Part shown: positions 23,401 to 33,067 of the stretch, piece after piece
Layout: each line of letters begins with the position of its first letter
Position numbering within the stretch: position 1 is the first letter of the stretch
Source: Acanthopleura granulata
Taxonomy: Eukaryota; Mollusca; Polyplacophora; Chitonida; Chitonidae
Length of the DNA stretch: 64,000 nt
NCBI GenBank assembly: GCA_016165875.1
Contig: JABBOT010000003.1
Span: forward strand, 35,685,860 to 35,749,859
Reading direction: 5' to 3'
The notes under the pieces: generated by a model
What the model saw: the letters and a program-made list of their open reading frames with translations, nothing else
What the model was told of the DNA's origin: nothing
Databases searched by the model: none
Program-made: the position numbers and the translations under genes

Positions 23401-26400
23401 TTCGGTCTTTTGTTGTGGCAAAAGCTGAGGATCGAAAGCCTCGACTAGGATCGAATATCGATCAAAGCCTGCTTTATAATATTGTCGCTTCATAAGCTCC
23501 CGACTTAACTTATCGGCAATCGAAGACAAGGGCTGGACCAGCTTCTTATCGGCAACAGCGAGGAATTTAAGCGACAAAGCGCCGTTTCCGTTCTTAAATC
23601 GTCCGGGTATTTAGAATGGCCCGAGGTGCTCCGTCTTGGAGACTCAGAACCATTGATTCCAACACACTCGAGTTGCAAATTGATTTGTACACAGCGACTC
23701 TTGGTGGCATGATATCCGATTATCCCGCTCTCGGCATGGTTACTTACAAGAAACCCACTCAACAGGATAGTTCTAATCATAGGGCCGAAACTTTGTGATC
23801 AGTGGGCTTCCGCCAGCGCGCCGTCTCAATCCATATGTACAGCTCCTTCTGCGATCATTGGTAAAACCACAAGTGATTCTCGCCGTAAAAACTGACCCCC
23901 CACGTACACAGCCCCAAACAGCTGTAGGTAATGCCCCTCCCCCCACAATTCTACCCTTGCTAAAGACTGCCTTTTGCTCATCTCACCGAATCCCGAAGAA
24001 CGCGGTGAAAATTTGATCGATAGCTTAGGACGTAAACCGACTGACTAAACCATCCCTTATCCCATCTCCACAAAAACAAGTCTCTTGTTGAAGATTTTTT
24101 TCCCTTTTTTTTTCAAGAACACAAATGTAGTCAATCTTCTTTGTACAAGGGACTTAACAATGAAACTGTAATTAGTGAGCCAAAATCGGGATAAAATAAG
24201 TTATTGAAAAATCCAATGTCATTCGACATTTCGAGTTAATCAGATGGTGTGAGTGTAGATAGAAGAAGTGAATCAGAAAAAGGTCGCCAGCTTTTTGAAT
24301 ACTGATGGCGAAACATTTGAACTAACTCACGGCAGAAAATTGATTGCACTAGTTCTTGATATATTCACTGCTGATTTTTTTCACATTGGTGGAAATTAAA
24401 CGATGCATGACTGTAGGAACTCTAAAACGAGCATTGGGATTTTAAGGGAAACGAAGAAAGTTACACCAAAAAATGAAAAAAAAAATCTTTTTGAAGCATA
24501 TTTCATATTACTAAGTATATATTTCCTCTGTTGTAGATTCAGACTGATGTAAGTTTAACCTGTACTAAACTGTGGAACAAACGGTCCTTATTCAATTTGG
24601 CTGTAATCGCTTTGAGAACTCGGCCTAACCATGTATTAATCATGGCTGAAATTGAAATTTGGCTACACTCTTTATTCCCATTAATTTGGAACGCGTTTTA
24701 TATCAAACACGTCAGAAACATGTGAGAAATCGATTTAGTTCTGATATATGAATCCGAGAAGGTTACATCGTGCGATTGCAGCCTTTCAACAATAACAATA
24801 ACAGTATTGCTTACTGAGTATGTCACTAACGACCGAATATCGTGTCTGGTGTGGATGACTATTGAAGCATTTACAGTGAACAGTTACAAAGAACCCCGAC
24901 GGATGTAACCTCACAAGAGGCCGTATTTCAGCAGTTACATACCACCATTCGCCAACTGTCCTACTACTCTGGTTTTACTCCACGCTGTATTTTTTTGTAC
25001 GTCAACAACTGTTGTTAGATGTATATGTTTAACAACAGGGAAAAATACTGTTAGTTTACAACGTCCCCATATGAAAGAAAACATGACAGACAAACGTGTG
25101 CAGAAATCCTCCCTAATCTCATCGGCCTACCATGCATTTGTGATGACAACATTCTTTTTTTTTTCCCCTCTCACTGCGTTTGGCCACAACAGTCAATATG
25201 TGGCCTTAGACGAACTGCTGTTGCATCAGGTGACGTCTAAAACAATGTTTCATGCGCCTATGTCTCCCCATTTAACATTTACCTTTACGTACGTCGACGG
25301 TAGCTGTTTTTCTATTGATGACGACATGTAAAACATTTGCCCGTATCAAACGTTGCCTGTGCAGTTTCCAGGTTGTTAAGTCCATGTTCATTAAGAAAAG
25401 TATTCAACGGGGCCGAATGTTTTCTAGCTGGTACGTAGATTTGCATTTACACGTTTCCATGCAGGTTGTTAATTGCCGGTTCTTCAAGGCCAGTAAATGC
25501 AATTCATCGGGGACGGGACCGGGGAAGAGATATTCATTGGAAACCAAGCGTACTATTGCCTGAACATGGTGATTTGCATTTACACATTTCCAGACGAATT
25601 CGTCGGCACTGCATGTATTGTTGGCCGTAAATAGAGATTTAAATTAATATGTTTCCAGGTTGTTCCGGATTCTTCAAGAGAAGCATTCATCGGAATCGCG
25701 TGTACACGTGCAAGGTTCAAGGCGAACAGAAAGGGCTGTGTCCAATAGACAAGACGCACCGGAACCAGTGCAGGGCCTGTCGTCTGCGCAAGTGCTTTGA
25801 GGCAGATATGAACAGAGATGGTGAGTACCCCCAAATAACTATCATGACCAGAAATATGTAACGTGTACATGTTTTACATGTTAAACATGTGATTTTATAC
25901 TATACTGGAAAGCTGTGAATTCTTCTGTTCATTCGTGCCCAATCGTTGACGATTTGTGAGAAAATTGGTGACGTGGTTTTGAGGTATTACAAAAAAAAGA
26001 AAACTTGGATTGGGTCGTCATTTTTTACGAGAAAAGGTACCCCGTTAACTCTACAAATTCTATGTTATTGGGCCATGGTCAAGAAATTTACTCAGAGTTC
26101 ACTGCTGAGCCATTGACGGAAACATGATGTATATGTATTACTATAGTGTCCTTTCGGGGTCATTGCATTGTAACTTATACACAAGAACCTCAGTCTTTCA
26201 ATCGCCCAATCAAACTTCATCTTTCATTTTCAATCAGCTGTTCAACACGAGCGAGGCCCTCGAAAACCCAAAGTCAAACCCGAGGAGCAGCAGTCACGTG
26301 GAGAGTTGCCACCGACATCTGTCCAGTCAGATTGTCCCATCGACTTGACGAACAAATCGCCGCCTATGTGGTCCAGTGCGAGTCCGGTGCTGACGTCAGC

Positions 26401-28831
26401 CGGGCCGCTCGTGCGACATCCCCGCCATATTTTGCCGACGGCGGCACCGTTTTCGGTGGACGCCAGCAGGCTTCTGTTAGAGAAGTGGGAGATGATGCGC
26501 TACTCCTCCGCATTCAGTGTTCCTGTCAACCCTCAGAAACTTCAGCAGGACACCCTCCAGGAGGCCACGGCACGGCTTTTGTTCACAGTCATCAGCTGGA
26601 TCAAACAGATACCTGCGTTTGTGGCCATGACCAGTCGTGATCAGGTCAGTTATATCAAATCATTAAAGATGAATATGTTTTGGAGTTTATTCCAAAAGCA
26701 CCATGTTTAAAAATTAAAGAAAAAAATGTGTTTATTATAGTAAACATGTGACATCTGTATACTCTGATACATTTTTATGTTCACAATTTTATTGCATTAC
26801 TCGTGCTTATTGAAAATATCCTCCAATTTATTTACCAGCTGAATATGCCACACGTGTACAGTAATAAACACATCTCTTTAATTCATCTCTTCCCATGGCC
26901 TTTATGAATACACTGCAGGACGCGCTTATTAGGTGTTTTTTAAGTGTTAAAAGAATGTGTTTATATAATCTCATTTATAAACTAAACACTTATTTTTAGG
27001 GTGTATCTGCTGGTTCATTAGCAGACTTGTCCACAAAATTCATTTCCTAGAATCAGTCACCATGATTCTGGCCAGTTCATGAAATGAAAACGTGACTCTC
27101 GCTGCAGCCAATTGGTCCTTGTTTAACCAGCGAGGTCAGCGAGGTTGAACCCACCTCTCTTTGAATGTGGCTTTAAGTCAGGGGAATTGTCAGATACCTG
27201 GTGAGGACGTATTTAACCGATGAGGTCACAGATTGTCAGAGGGTTACTCCTGACACCCTGTTTTCCTGGATCCACAAAGGTTGCAGGCGCCCGTCGGTGA
27301 ATGAAAAAGACTCGTGATGACAACACAGAACAGGAATTAACGCCCCTGCATTGTTTATTACCTAATTCTGCTTGAGCCACGGTGTTAGTGCACGTTGCTA
27401 CCTTTTAACCATTTACATGGTTAGCTAGAATACAACCCTATCCAAGGTAACTTGACAGGAGGCCGGATTTCACGGGTTACATGTGACCATTTGTAAATTA
27501 TCACACTGTCGTCGCTGCTGTGTTTCTGTGTACATTTTGTCAATCCGTTTTCTTCGTTATATTCGCAAATTACATCTTTAGAAATAGACTTATGTTGCTT
27601 GCATCTCAGATAAACATTAGACAAAGGTAGCCATTCACAAATGACGACCTTGAAATTGTTCGACGAAAAAAAGAAAAGAAAAAAAAAACTGGAATATACA
27701 CATTTTGAGACATAGTAAAATTTATGATGACCAGTTCACTGTGGGTCGCCAACGCTTGTGGTGTTTTATGTAAAATGAATTTTGAACTATGCATTTTCAT
27801 TTTTATTTTACCGGTATTCAATCGTGATGTCCTTATTTTTTCTACAGAACATTTTACTGAGTGAAGGATGGCGCGAGCTATTTCTCCTTGGTCTCGTCCA
27901 GTGGGACATCCCATTGACATTTCCCGCCGTTTTATCACCGAGCAGCAGGCGGGAACTTCACGGAAATGACGAGGGAGTCACGGGACCGATCGATGACATC
28001 AAGAATCTCCGCGAAGTGGTCTCTCGTTTTCGCCATTTGGCGGTAGATCCCACGGAAATGGCGTGTCTCAAAGCCATCGCTCTTTTTAAGCCAGGTATGT
28101 TGGGAAGCCGTAATAACGGCTTCTAGGAAATCGTAAACTTCAGATTTTCACATTTTCTCTAACAGTTATATCTGTGCCCCTTGTCTGCTTCATTCTGCAA
28201 CATACTGGAAATATGTCTGGAAATATTTAACTATTGGGGAAGTTCTCTATAACTGCTTTTATTCAACGGTCGTTTAATGTACAGGATGGTATAGGCTACT
28301 GCGCTTGTTATGGCACATTAATTGTATATGCAAACCGAAGGCCCTCGTTTTTCCTGGAATAACAAAGCACTTTCTTACTTTGGAATGAATGAATGAATGG
28401 GGTTTAACGTCACAGTGGCAGTGTTCCTCCATACTGGCACAAAAAACACAGTTTAACCAGGAACTGGCACACTTAAAGAATTAAAGTTAATGAAATAAAA
28501 TCGTGTTTTGAAAGTTGTCAAAAATTTTCTCCAGTTTCTAAGATCTCTTGAAACCGTGACCTCTTTGTTTTCTTTGCACACAGAACCTTTCGGACTGCGG
28601 GAGATCAGAAATGTGGAATGCCTCCAGGACCAGGCGCAAGTCATGCTGGGAGAATACATACGTCATCGGTATCCACAGCAACTCACGCGCTTCGGCAAAC
28701 TGTTGATGCTTTTACCCTCGTTACGAGCCATCAAGTGGAGCAGCGTTGATGAACTTTTCTTTAAGAGTATTGTTGGGAACACTTCTGTCGAGGCTCTAGT
28801 GCTAAATATATTTAACGGTGACCGAGTGTGA
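14452..28831 (+). CDS. dsf: NR2E nuclear receptor, dissatisfaction (dsf)-like
   Basis: Six exons (14452-14482, 20040-20120, 25659-25820, 26238-26644, 27848-28094, 28584-28831) join in frame into 391 residues, a normal NR2E length. A short N-terminus leads to [19 protein letters not shown]. The DNA-binding domain has finger 1 Cys19, 22, 36, 39 with P-box region [10 protein letters not shown], and finger 2 Cys55, 65, 75, 78, then the extension [12 protein letters not shown] (92-103). The hinge holds PIDLT (125-129). The ligand-binding domain (about 165-391) carries WIKQIPAF…SRDQNILL. Nine residues between Cys55 and Cys65, and the lead-in DRLLDIPC, match Drosophila Dsf; TLX has seven and PNR has CNGC. 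NR2E receptors are nuclear, DNA-binding and mostly repressors, with roles in neural development; Dsf acts in sexual behaviour circuits. Confident of NR2E, fairly confident of the dsf branch. CAAAGGTCA (14151-14159, minus strand) in the promoter is a possible receptor site. Confidence 0.93.
16822..16862. repeat. AT-rich palindrome
   Basis: The run beginning ATTAATTATATATATTAATA and ending TATATAATTAAT reads nearly the same on both strands (about 30 bp). It could extrude as a cruciform. Such tracts also arise by chance in AT-rich DNA. Confidence 0.5.
19104..19190 (+). promoter_or_regulatory. Candidate regulatory cluster: three CACGTG E-boxes and a CRE
   Basis: CACGTG occurs at 19104-19109, 19124-19129 and 19168-19173, with a full TGACGTCA at 19136-19143 and an AP-1-like TGAGTGA just after, all within 90 bp. 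It lies about 0.9 kb before exon 2, inside intron 1. Motif density is the only evidence. Confidence 0.4.
20040..20120 (+). CDS. dsf: dsf-like receptor, coding exon 2 (zinc finger 1)
   Basis: The acceptor TTTTTTTGCTGCTTGTAG precedes CG GAT CGT. It encodes [18 protein letters not shown] then HYGIYSCD plus one base, with the first three Cys of finger 1, and ends in phase 1 at GTTAGT. Confidence 0.92.
20306..20425 (+). repeat. SINE, 5'-truncated
   Basis: Begins at TTGCCAGCAACTT and runs through GGCTTCCTCC…ATAATGCTGGCCGAAG to a TAAAACATCAGTTAAATGAA tail. It is a diverged copy lacking the tRNA head, a typical truncated insertion. Confidence 0.75.
20550..20745 (+). repeat. Older tRNA-SINE relative
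   Basis: A tRNA-like head (TTGCTCAGTCCACTAAAGCG, B-box-like GGCTCGAATCC), then a body with GTACCTGACGAAGAGCTGTG and ATATAAGTGAAAAGCTAAAA. It belongs to a diverged subfamily related to the main SINE. Confidence 0.6.
24892..24995 (+). repeat. Dispersed repeat, copy 1 (pair with 27434)
   Basis: Shares GAGGCCG(T/G)ATTTCA, GTTACAT and flanking CCNNNNGGNTGTAACCTC-like segments in the same order and orientation as 27434-27535 in intron 4. The element type is unknown. Confidence 0.5.
25367..25560 (+). pseudogene. Decayed partial copies of dsf zinc-finger exon 3
   Basis: Copy A begins TTTCCAGGTTGTT (25367-25379), identical to the splice acceptor and first bases of the real exon 3 (25654-25666). Its 25386-25409 segment matches exon 3 at 19 of 24 positions. 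Translated in a shifted frame it reads [12 protein letters not shown] against the real [12 protein letters not shown]. Copy B begins CAGGTTGTT at 25462 and contains CCGG, TTCTTCAAG and ATTCATCGG in exon order. A further scrap, AAGAGATATTCATTGGAA, follows at about 25525. Spliced to exon 2, both A and B meet TAA immediately after Gly-Cys, so they are not working coding exons. They are remnants of local exon duplication. Confidence 0.65.
25659..25820 (+). CDS. dsf: dsf-like receptor, coding exon 3 (fingers 1-2)
   Basis: The acceptor ATGTTTCCAG completes Gly38. The exon encodes [18 protein letters not shown], then [18 protein letters not shown] and [17 protein letters not shown], including the recognition helix and all of finger 2, and ends in phase 1 at GTGAGT. 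The nine-residue gap between the first two Cys of finger 2 is the Dsf-type spacing. Confidence 0.95.
26238..26644 (+). CDS. dsf: dsf-like receptor, coding exon 4 (hinge and LBD start)
   Basis: The acceptor TTTTCAATCAG completes Ala92, then [13 protein letters not shown] (C-terminal extension of the DNA-binding domain). A Pro/Ser-rich hinge holds PIDLTNKS, a good match to the P-x-D-L-S/T motif bound by CtBP corepressors. The LBD begins around [11 protein letters not shown] and [10 protein letters not shown]. It ends exactly at …SRDQ, phase 0, donor GTCAGT, a common intron position in nuclear receptors. Confidence 0.92.
27150..27320 (+). repeat. Diverged SINE relic in dsf-like intron 4
   Basis: Contains GGTTGAACCC (B-box-like), TTTAAGTCAGGGGAATTGTC, ATACCTGGTGAGGACG and GAGGGTTACTCCTGACACCC, in the same order as the older SINE subfamily at 20550. 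Tail lost. Confidence 0.45.
27434..27535 (+). repeat. Dispersed repeat, copy 2 (pair with 24892)
   Basis: Shares GGTAACTTGACAGGAGGCCG, ATTTCACGGGTTACAT and ACCATT with the intron 2 copy, in the same orientation. Confidence 0.5.
27848..28094 (+). CDS. dsf: dsf-like receptor, coding exon 5 (LBD middle)
   Basis: The acceptor TTTTTTCTACAG precedes AAC ATT TTA. It encodes [19 protein letters not shown], the conserved helix 4/5 of the NR2E ligand-binding domain, then DIPLTFPAV, a polar loop, [18 protein letters not shown] and [14 protein letters not shown]. It ends in phase 1 at GTATGT. Confidence 0.93.
28385..28440 (-). repeat. Second SINE-like family fragment in dsf-like intron 5
   Basis: GAATGAATGAATGAATGG, GTTTAACGTCACAGTGGCAG and TTCCTCCATACTGGC are the reverse orientation of the family at 1774. 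Confidence 0.6.
28584..28831 (+). CDS. dsf: dsf-like receptor, coding exon 6 (LBD end)
   Basis: The acceptor TTTGCACACAG completes Glu310. It encodes [49 protein letters not shown] and [10 protein letters not shown], close to the TLX/Dsf C-terminus. The final helix reads [15 protein letters not shown] before TGA 28829-28831. The usual LLxDMY of the last helix is replaced by LVLNIF, a diverged AF-2 region. Confidence 0.93.
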
Positions 28832-29140
28832 GGCTTGATGAGATCGAACAATTTATAGTTTGTATGTCTTGAAACGATGAGAAATGAAGAACTTCATCAG
28901 CTGATTATGAACTATATAGAACGAACCTATAGTTACAATTGTTACTGTTCCTATTGGGACAAGTCGTCCTTGCAACATCTGGAACCGTGTATTCTTGGAA
29001 GATGTTCATGTACTGAAATGGTTATTTGTGGGCGTCTTCGAAAACAGGCCTACACGAGCGTCGATCTTTGTTGTACTGTGACGAGATATATACATAAATT
29101 AAATTATTGTAAATTTAAAAAGAAATTAATTTTAATTGCT

Positions 29141-29256
29141 TTATTTACGAATGTAATTAATGTGATAACCAATATGTAATGTGTCCATAATTACAAATTA
29201 TCACATGTATGCTTATGGTCCACAACTGTAACAGTGTATACAGTAAATTTGCTCCC
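29141..29256 (+). repeat. Dispersed repeat, copy 1, in probable dsf-like 3' UTR
   Basis: Shares TTTATTTACGAATG, CATAATTACA(A/C)ATTAT, GGTC(C/T)ACAACTG and ACAGTAAAT-like segments in order with 30028-30133. It lies between the stop codon and the poly(A) signal, so it would be transcribed with the receptor. Confidence 0.6.
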
Positions 29257-29337
29257 TAGCAGATCTGAATCTACAAACTGGCCACCCATGTGTATGATAT
29301 CTTATAACCGGGTACTGTCGTTGAATGTGTCAAAAGT

Positions 29338-29343
29338 AATAAA
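29338..29343 (+). terminator. Candidate poly(A) signal of the dsf-like receptor
   Basis: AATAAA, 507 bp after the stop codon and the first canonical hexamer I see downstream of it. Cleavage would be expected around 29355-29375. Confidence 0.5.
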
Positions 29344-30027
29344 GAAAGGATCACATTCTAATTCAAATGTTCAGAAGTTAACAATACATGCACTTGAGCA
29401 AACAGGGTAAATATTTAAGAATATATGTAGGTAAGTATTTAACTGTTGATAAATATTCCCACCGTTGTCTTATTCGTCTGTCTGTTTCATAAAGCCAATG
29501 TTGTCTTGGTGAATTAAATATAAACCTTTGAACATCAAATCGATGTCAAATGTTCGTTTTGTCTTGTATATGTTTTGCTTGGTGTTATCAGTTATATACT
29601 GAAGCAAAAGCTTTCTCACCTGCATATTCTGGCGTTAGTACCAGTGGATATAATGCACGGGGGAACTGGGTTACAACCAGCGGTCAGTGAATTGTCACAG
29701 TCTACACAGTAATTATCAAAAGTGTATGCACATTATATAGAGGGCCTATCGCTCGGTAAGCCAGGGCAAGCCATATAGTTGAATGATTGCTTGATTGATG
29801 TACTATATTCACACAGTGTTCAACGTTTATATATGTAAAGGAGAGATCCCCTTCATAAAGGCCCTAGTCGGGTCATTCCACTAAATGTAGAGTTGTTCTG
29901 TCCTCCTCTATAACCAATGAAGTCGTGGGTTCAAATCTAACCTTGGCTGATTTGACCGCGTGTTTCGGTGAGGAGGTTTTGAAGGTGGATGGATGGGCCT
30001 ATTCGGCTCTCATTGTTCGTCGGGCCT

Positions 30028-30133
30028 TTATTTACGAATGACCAGTATGCAATATGTTCATAATTACACATTATGACATATAGGTACATGGTCTACAACT
30101 GCAAAACTGTACACGGTAAATCTGGGTGAGTTC
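30028..30133 (+). repeat. Dispersed repeat, copy 2 (pair with 29141)
   Basis: Same orientation and order of blocks as the copy in the receptor 3' UTR. Element identity unknown. Confidence 0.6.
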
Positions 30134-30715
30134 AAAATCGTACTTCTTGAAAATAGATTATTCGGACCTCATTGTTCGTGGAGCCTTGGGTACAATGAGC
30201 GGTAAAGGACCGTTTGCGCAGTCTTACATTCGCTGAAAACCACGTCTCCTAGCAAGATGCCGTGCCTCCGGCATTGTTAGTAAATCGTCAAATGCCGGTC
30301 CATTTGGTACAATATCAGTTAGGGAGAGGTGCCCTGTTTATTGGTCCGCCCGGTATCAAACGTTTATTACATCTTGTGTTCTACTGAGGCATCGCTGTAA
30401 AATGACCTTTACGAAAATGCATTTCAGAACCCGAGCAATGCATAAATAAATAAAATAAATAAATAAAAGTAACATGTCAAAATTTCTTATGAGGTGTAAT
30501 ATAAAAGAAGTTAATGGTGTAACTCAGAGTTTTGTAGCCTTGCTTGGGCTGGTGGTCATAATTATACCAGGATTTTCGCACAAACACATTTCGATTATTC
30601 CAGCTTTGGGACGGTGCATCTTTGATTGCAAATTGGTTATCAAAGCCTATTCTAGAAATTTTCATCAAAAATCAAGAGTGAAATTTTTTTTCATAGACAA
30701 TTCCTAGTGCGAAAG

Positions 30716-30848
30716 ATCCTTATTTATTTATTTAGTTGATTTGGGTTTTACGCCGTACTCAAGAATATTTCACTAATATGGCGGCGGCCAGCATTAATAA
30801 GAAAGGAAAACGGGCAGAGCTCGGGGGATACCCACGACCATCCGCAGG
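30716..30848 (-). repeat. tRNA-SINE, 5'-truncated
   Basis: Reverse-oriented 3' half with TTTTACGCCGTACTCAAGAA and GGCGGCGGCCAGCATTAA. It stops abruptly at ATCCGCAGGT, so the tRNA head is missing. Confidence 0.8.
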
Positions 30849-31074
30849 TATCATTATTAAACCAAATAAATCCATCGGTAGTAAACTCTTTAGGGCCATG
30901 ATAGGTATAGTGATTGTATGTAATGGTGCAATTGTGTTTAGGAAACAAGGGTCCATGTTCCCTAACATGGTTTGGTTGATCAAGACATGTGGTCTACAGC
31001 AAGTTAAAGGCCACAGACATCTAATATGTTGAGATCATAAGCTGCTGTATAGACCGTCGATTGATAGATTAATC

Positions 31075-31262
31075 GATTGTTGTTTATGGCCACACTCAAG
31101 ACGTTTTCATCAATACGATGGTGGTCAGTTTGAGGGGTGAAGGAAACCGGGGCGCTCAGGGTAAACCACTCACCTTTGTCAATTACCGACGAACTTTCCT
31201 AAAGACGACGCACAGGCTTGAACGCCATATTGGAAGAAATAGGTGGTCTTCAACGAACGGAA
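31075..31262 (-). repeat. Diverged SINE subfamily (GGTGGTCAGTTTGA type)
   Basis: Shares ACGATGGTGGTCAGTTTGA, GGTGAAGGAAACCGGGGCGC and ACTTTCCTAAAGACG with 53289-53430. It is related to the main SINE body but with a different centre and no ATAA tail. Confidence 0.55.
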
Positions 31263-32955
31263 GACATTCCAGAATGGATTACTTTGACATTAGGATGCTA
31301 GTTTTATTAATGTAGCTGACCTTGGGGACTTGACTTTGGATACTGTATTTTCGTTGACGGCCTGAATTTTGATTGGGACACTTCGCTCACCCCAAGAGCC
31401 GTTAACCGATTCTTGACACCAAGGCCAATATATAATAATAGTGAGAGTATAGGGTATCTGACATATAGATTGTTGGGTACAGCAGTTTGAATTTCGAATA
31501 AATATAGAAGTTTTGTGAAAGTACATCGGCCCCTGAAATCATATGCTTTTATTGATGACTGAATGCTTGGGTGCTGTCGGAGCCAGATTTCATACATGCC
31601 TGACATAGTTTCACACCTTACAGGAGACCATCTTCATTTTAAACTAACATATAACGTATATATCGGAAAATATCCCTCTCCTTTATCATATTTATCTCTC
31701 CCAAGAACCGATATAAACTTCGTCTGGAACAATGTACTTTGCACAAATCATTCTCTCCACTCAAAACTGTGGCCCCCATCCAGTGGTACTGAAACACTTT
31801 ATTGGCATTTTGGCATTTCGGAAGAAAAAACAGCTTAGGGTAAGGGCAGATATGAATACGTCATTCTTGTCTCTCTTTCATACCCATGTTTTTATCTGGG
31901 AACGGATTAAGTCTGCTTCGGCAAGAAGATCTACTTTCCCTCGCGACTGTCGACCGCGTTGACTGGCAGTGCTAAGCCCGTCTAAGCTGAATTGACGAAC
32001 TCTTTACTTCTGAAGTGGCGTCTAGTCTCCGGGACTCGGTCAAATTGTCTGAGCGGGGCAGAGCATCGTGTTCACAACTTACAATAGCGGCTTAACAACG
32101 TTTAACATAAAACCCCCGATGATAATCCCCAGCTGTTTAACAAGCGATTAATCTATTGATTTGGGTTGCTGACAAGAAAAATTAAACCCATCCCAAATTC
32201 CTGGTACAGTTGCTAACAATGGTCGCCATGTTTAAAGATGGTACGCCTTGCGACTACGAGTGCTGTACCAGTTTCTAAAGAAGAAGACGATAATCTTACC
32301 CGTTCCTCTTGAGAGTGTATTTCAGTGGGGAATAGGAAGATCGAGTGCGCCGGTATTGGGATATATCCTCGTCGCAGTCGGCCATTGACTGGTAGAGATA
32401 TATCCCGCTCTGCCAATGCTTGGTAATCTGCCTAAACTAAAATGCCAGCAGCATTTAGTGGATAATACTGGTGAAAAATTTGAATAATATGGGGAAAAAT
32501 AAATAAAATAAGAAATATATATATATAACGTGTGTATGTGGAGGGGGGGGGGGAGACAGCAGGCTAAGACATTCTGCTGCATCAGTCATAAATGCATCAC
32601 AGATTCGATGTAAATTATTTCAATAATGTTACGTACAGAAAAAGCAATATTGCCACATAAGATTTTGGAATCCTCCGCTAAAACCTCAGATTATTCCCTA
32701 TTTAGTAAAAATACATTTTACCCAATCATGGCACACAGTCCTGCAACGAATACACATTGCAAGTTGAATACAATTCCTTGACGCTTTGCTTCAAATGACA
32801 GTTATTACGTCCATATATACCAAACTCTTTGCATGTCTAAACAGTTTTATTCACATTTTGCGCGTCTGCATGTACAGTATAACAGTAAAACTATATGTGA
32901 GCTTTATTTTCATAGAGAACATAATATTAAAAGTTCCTATACAATCTGCCCCCCA

Positions 32956-33067
32956 AAACAACAACAACAGCAATAATTATAACAACAGCAACAACAGCAA
33001 CAACAACAATAATAATAATAATAATAACAATAGTAGTAGTAGTAATAATAATAATAATAATAACAGC
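32956..33067. repeat. AAC/AAT/AGC/AGT trinucleotide microsatellite
   Basis: Compound trinucleotide repeat. The apparent Asn/Ser-rich open frame it creates on the plus strand is a by-product and not a gene. Confidence 0.88.

Larger units (their letters stand above)
20121..25658 (+). other. dsf-like intron 2
   Basis: Phase-1 intron of 5,538 bp. It holds two SINE relics (20306-20425, 20550-20745), a GC-richer block at 23400-23860 with two CTTATCGGCAA motifs, one half of a dispersed repeat (24892-24995) and decayed partial copies of exon 3 at 25367-25560. No other coding exon was recognised. Confidence 0.8.

Noticed and set aside
25071..25331. 86-codon frame just upstream of the exon copies
   Set aside because: Within receptor intron 2, composition like surrounding non-coding DNA, no homology.
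25580..25870. 96-codon minus-strand frame opposite receptor exon 3
   Set aside because: Antisense shadow of the conserved zinc-finger exon.
26146..26640. 164-codon frame overlapping receptor exon 4
   Set aside because: It is a shadow in another frame of the true exon, whose frame continues correctly from exon 3 and encodes the conserved LBD.
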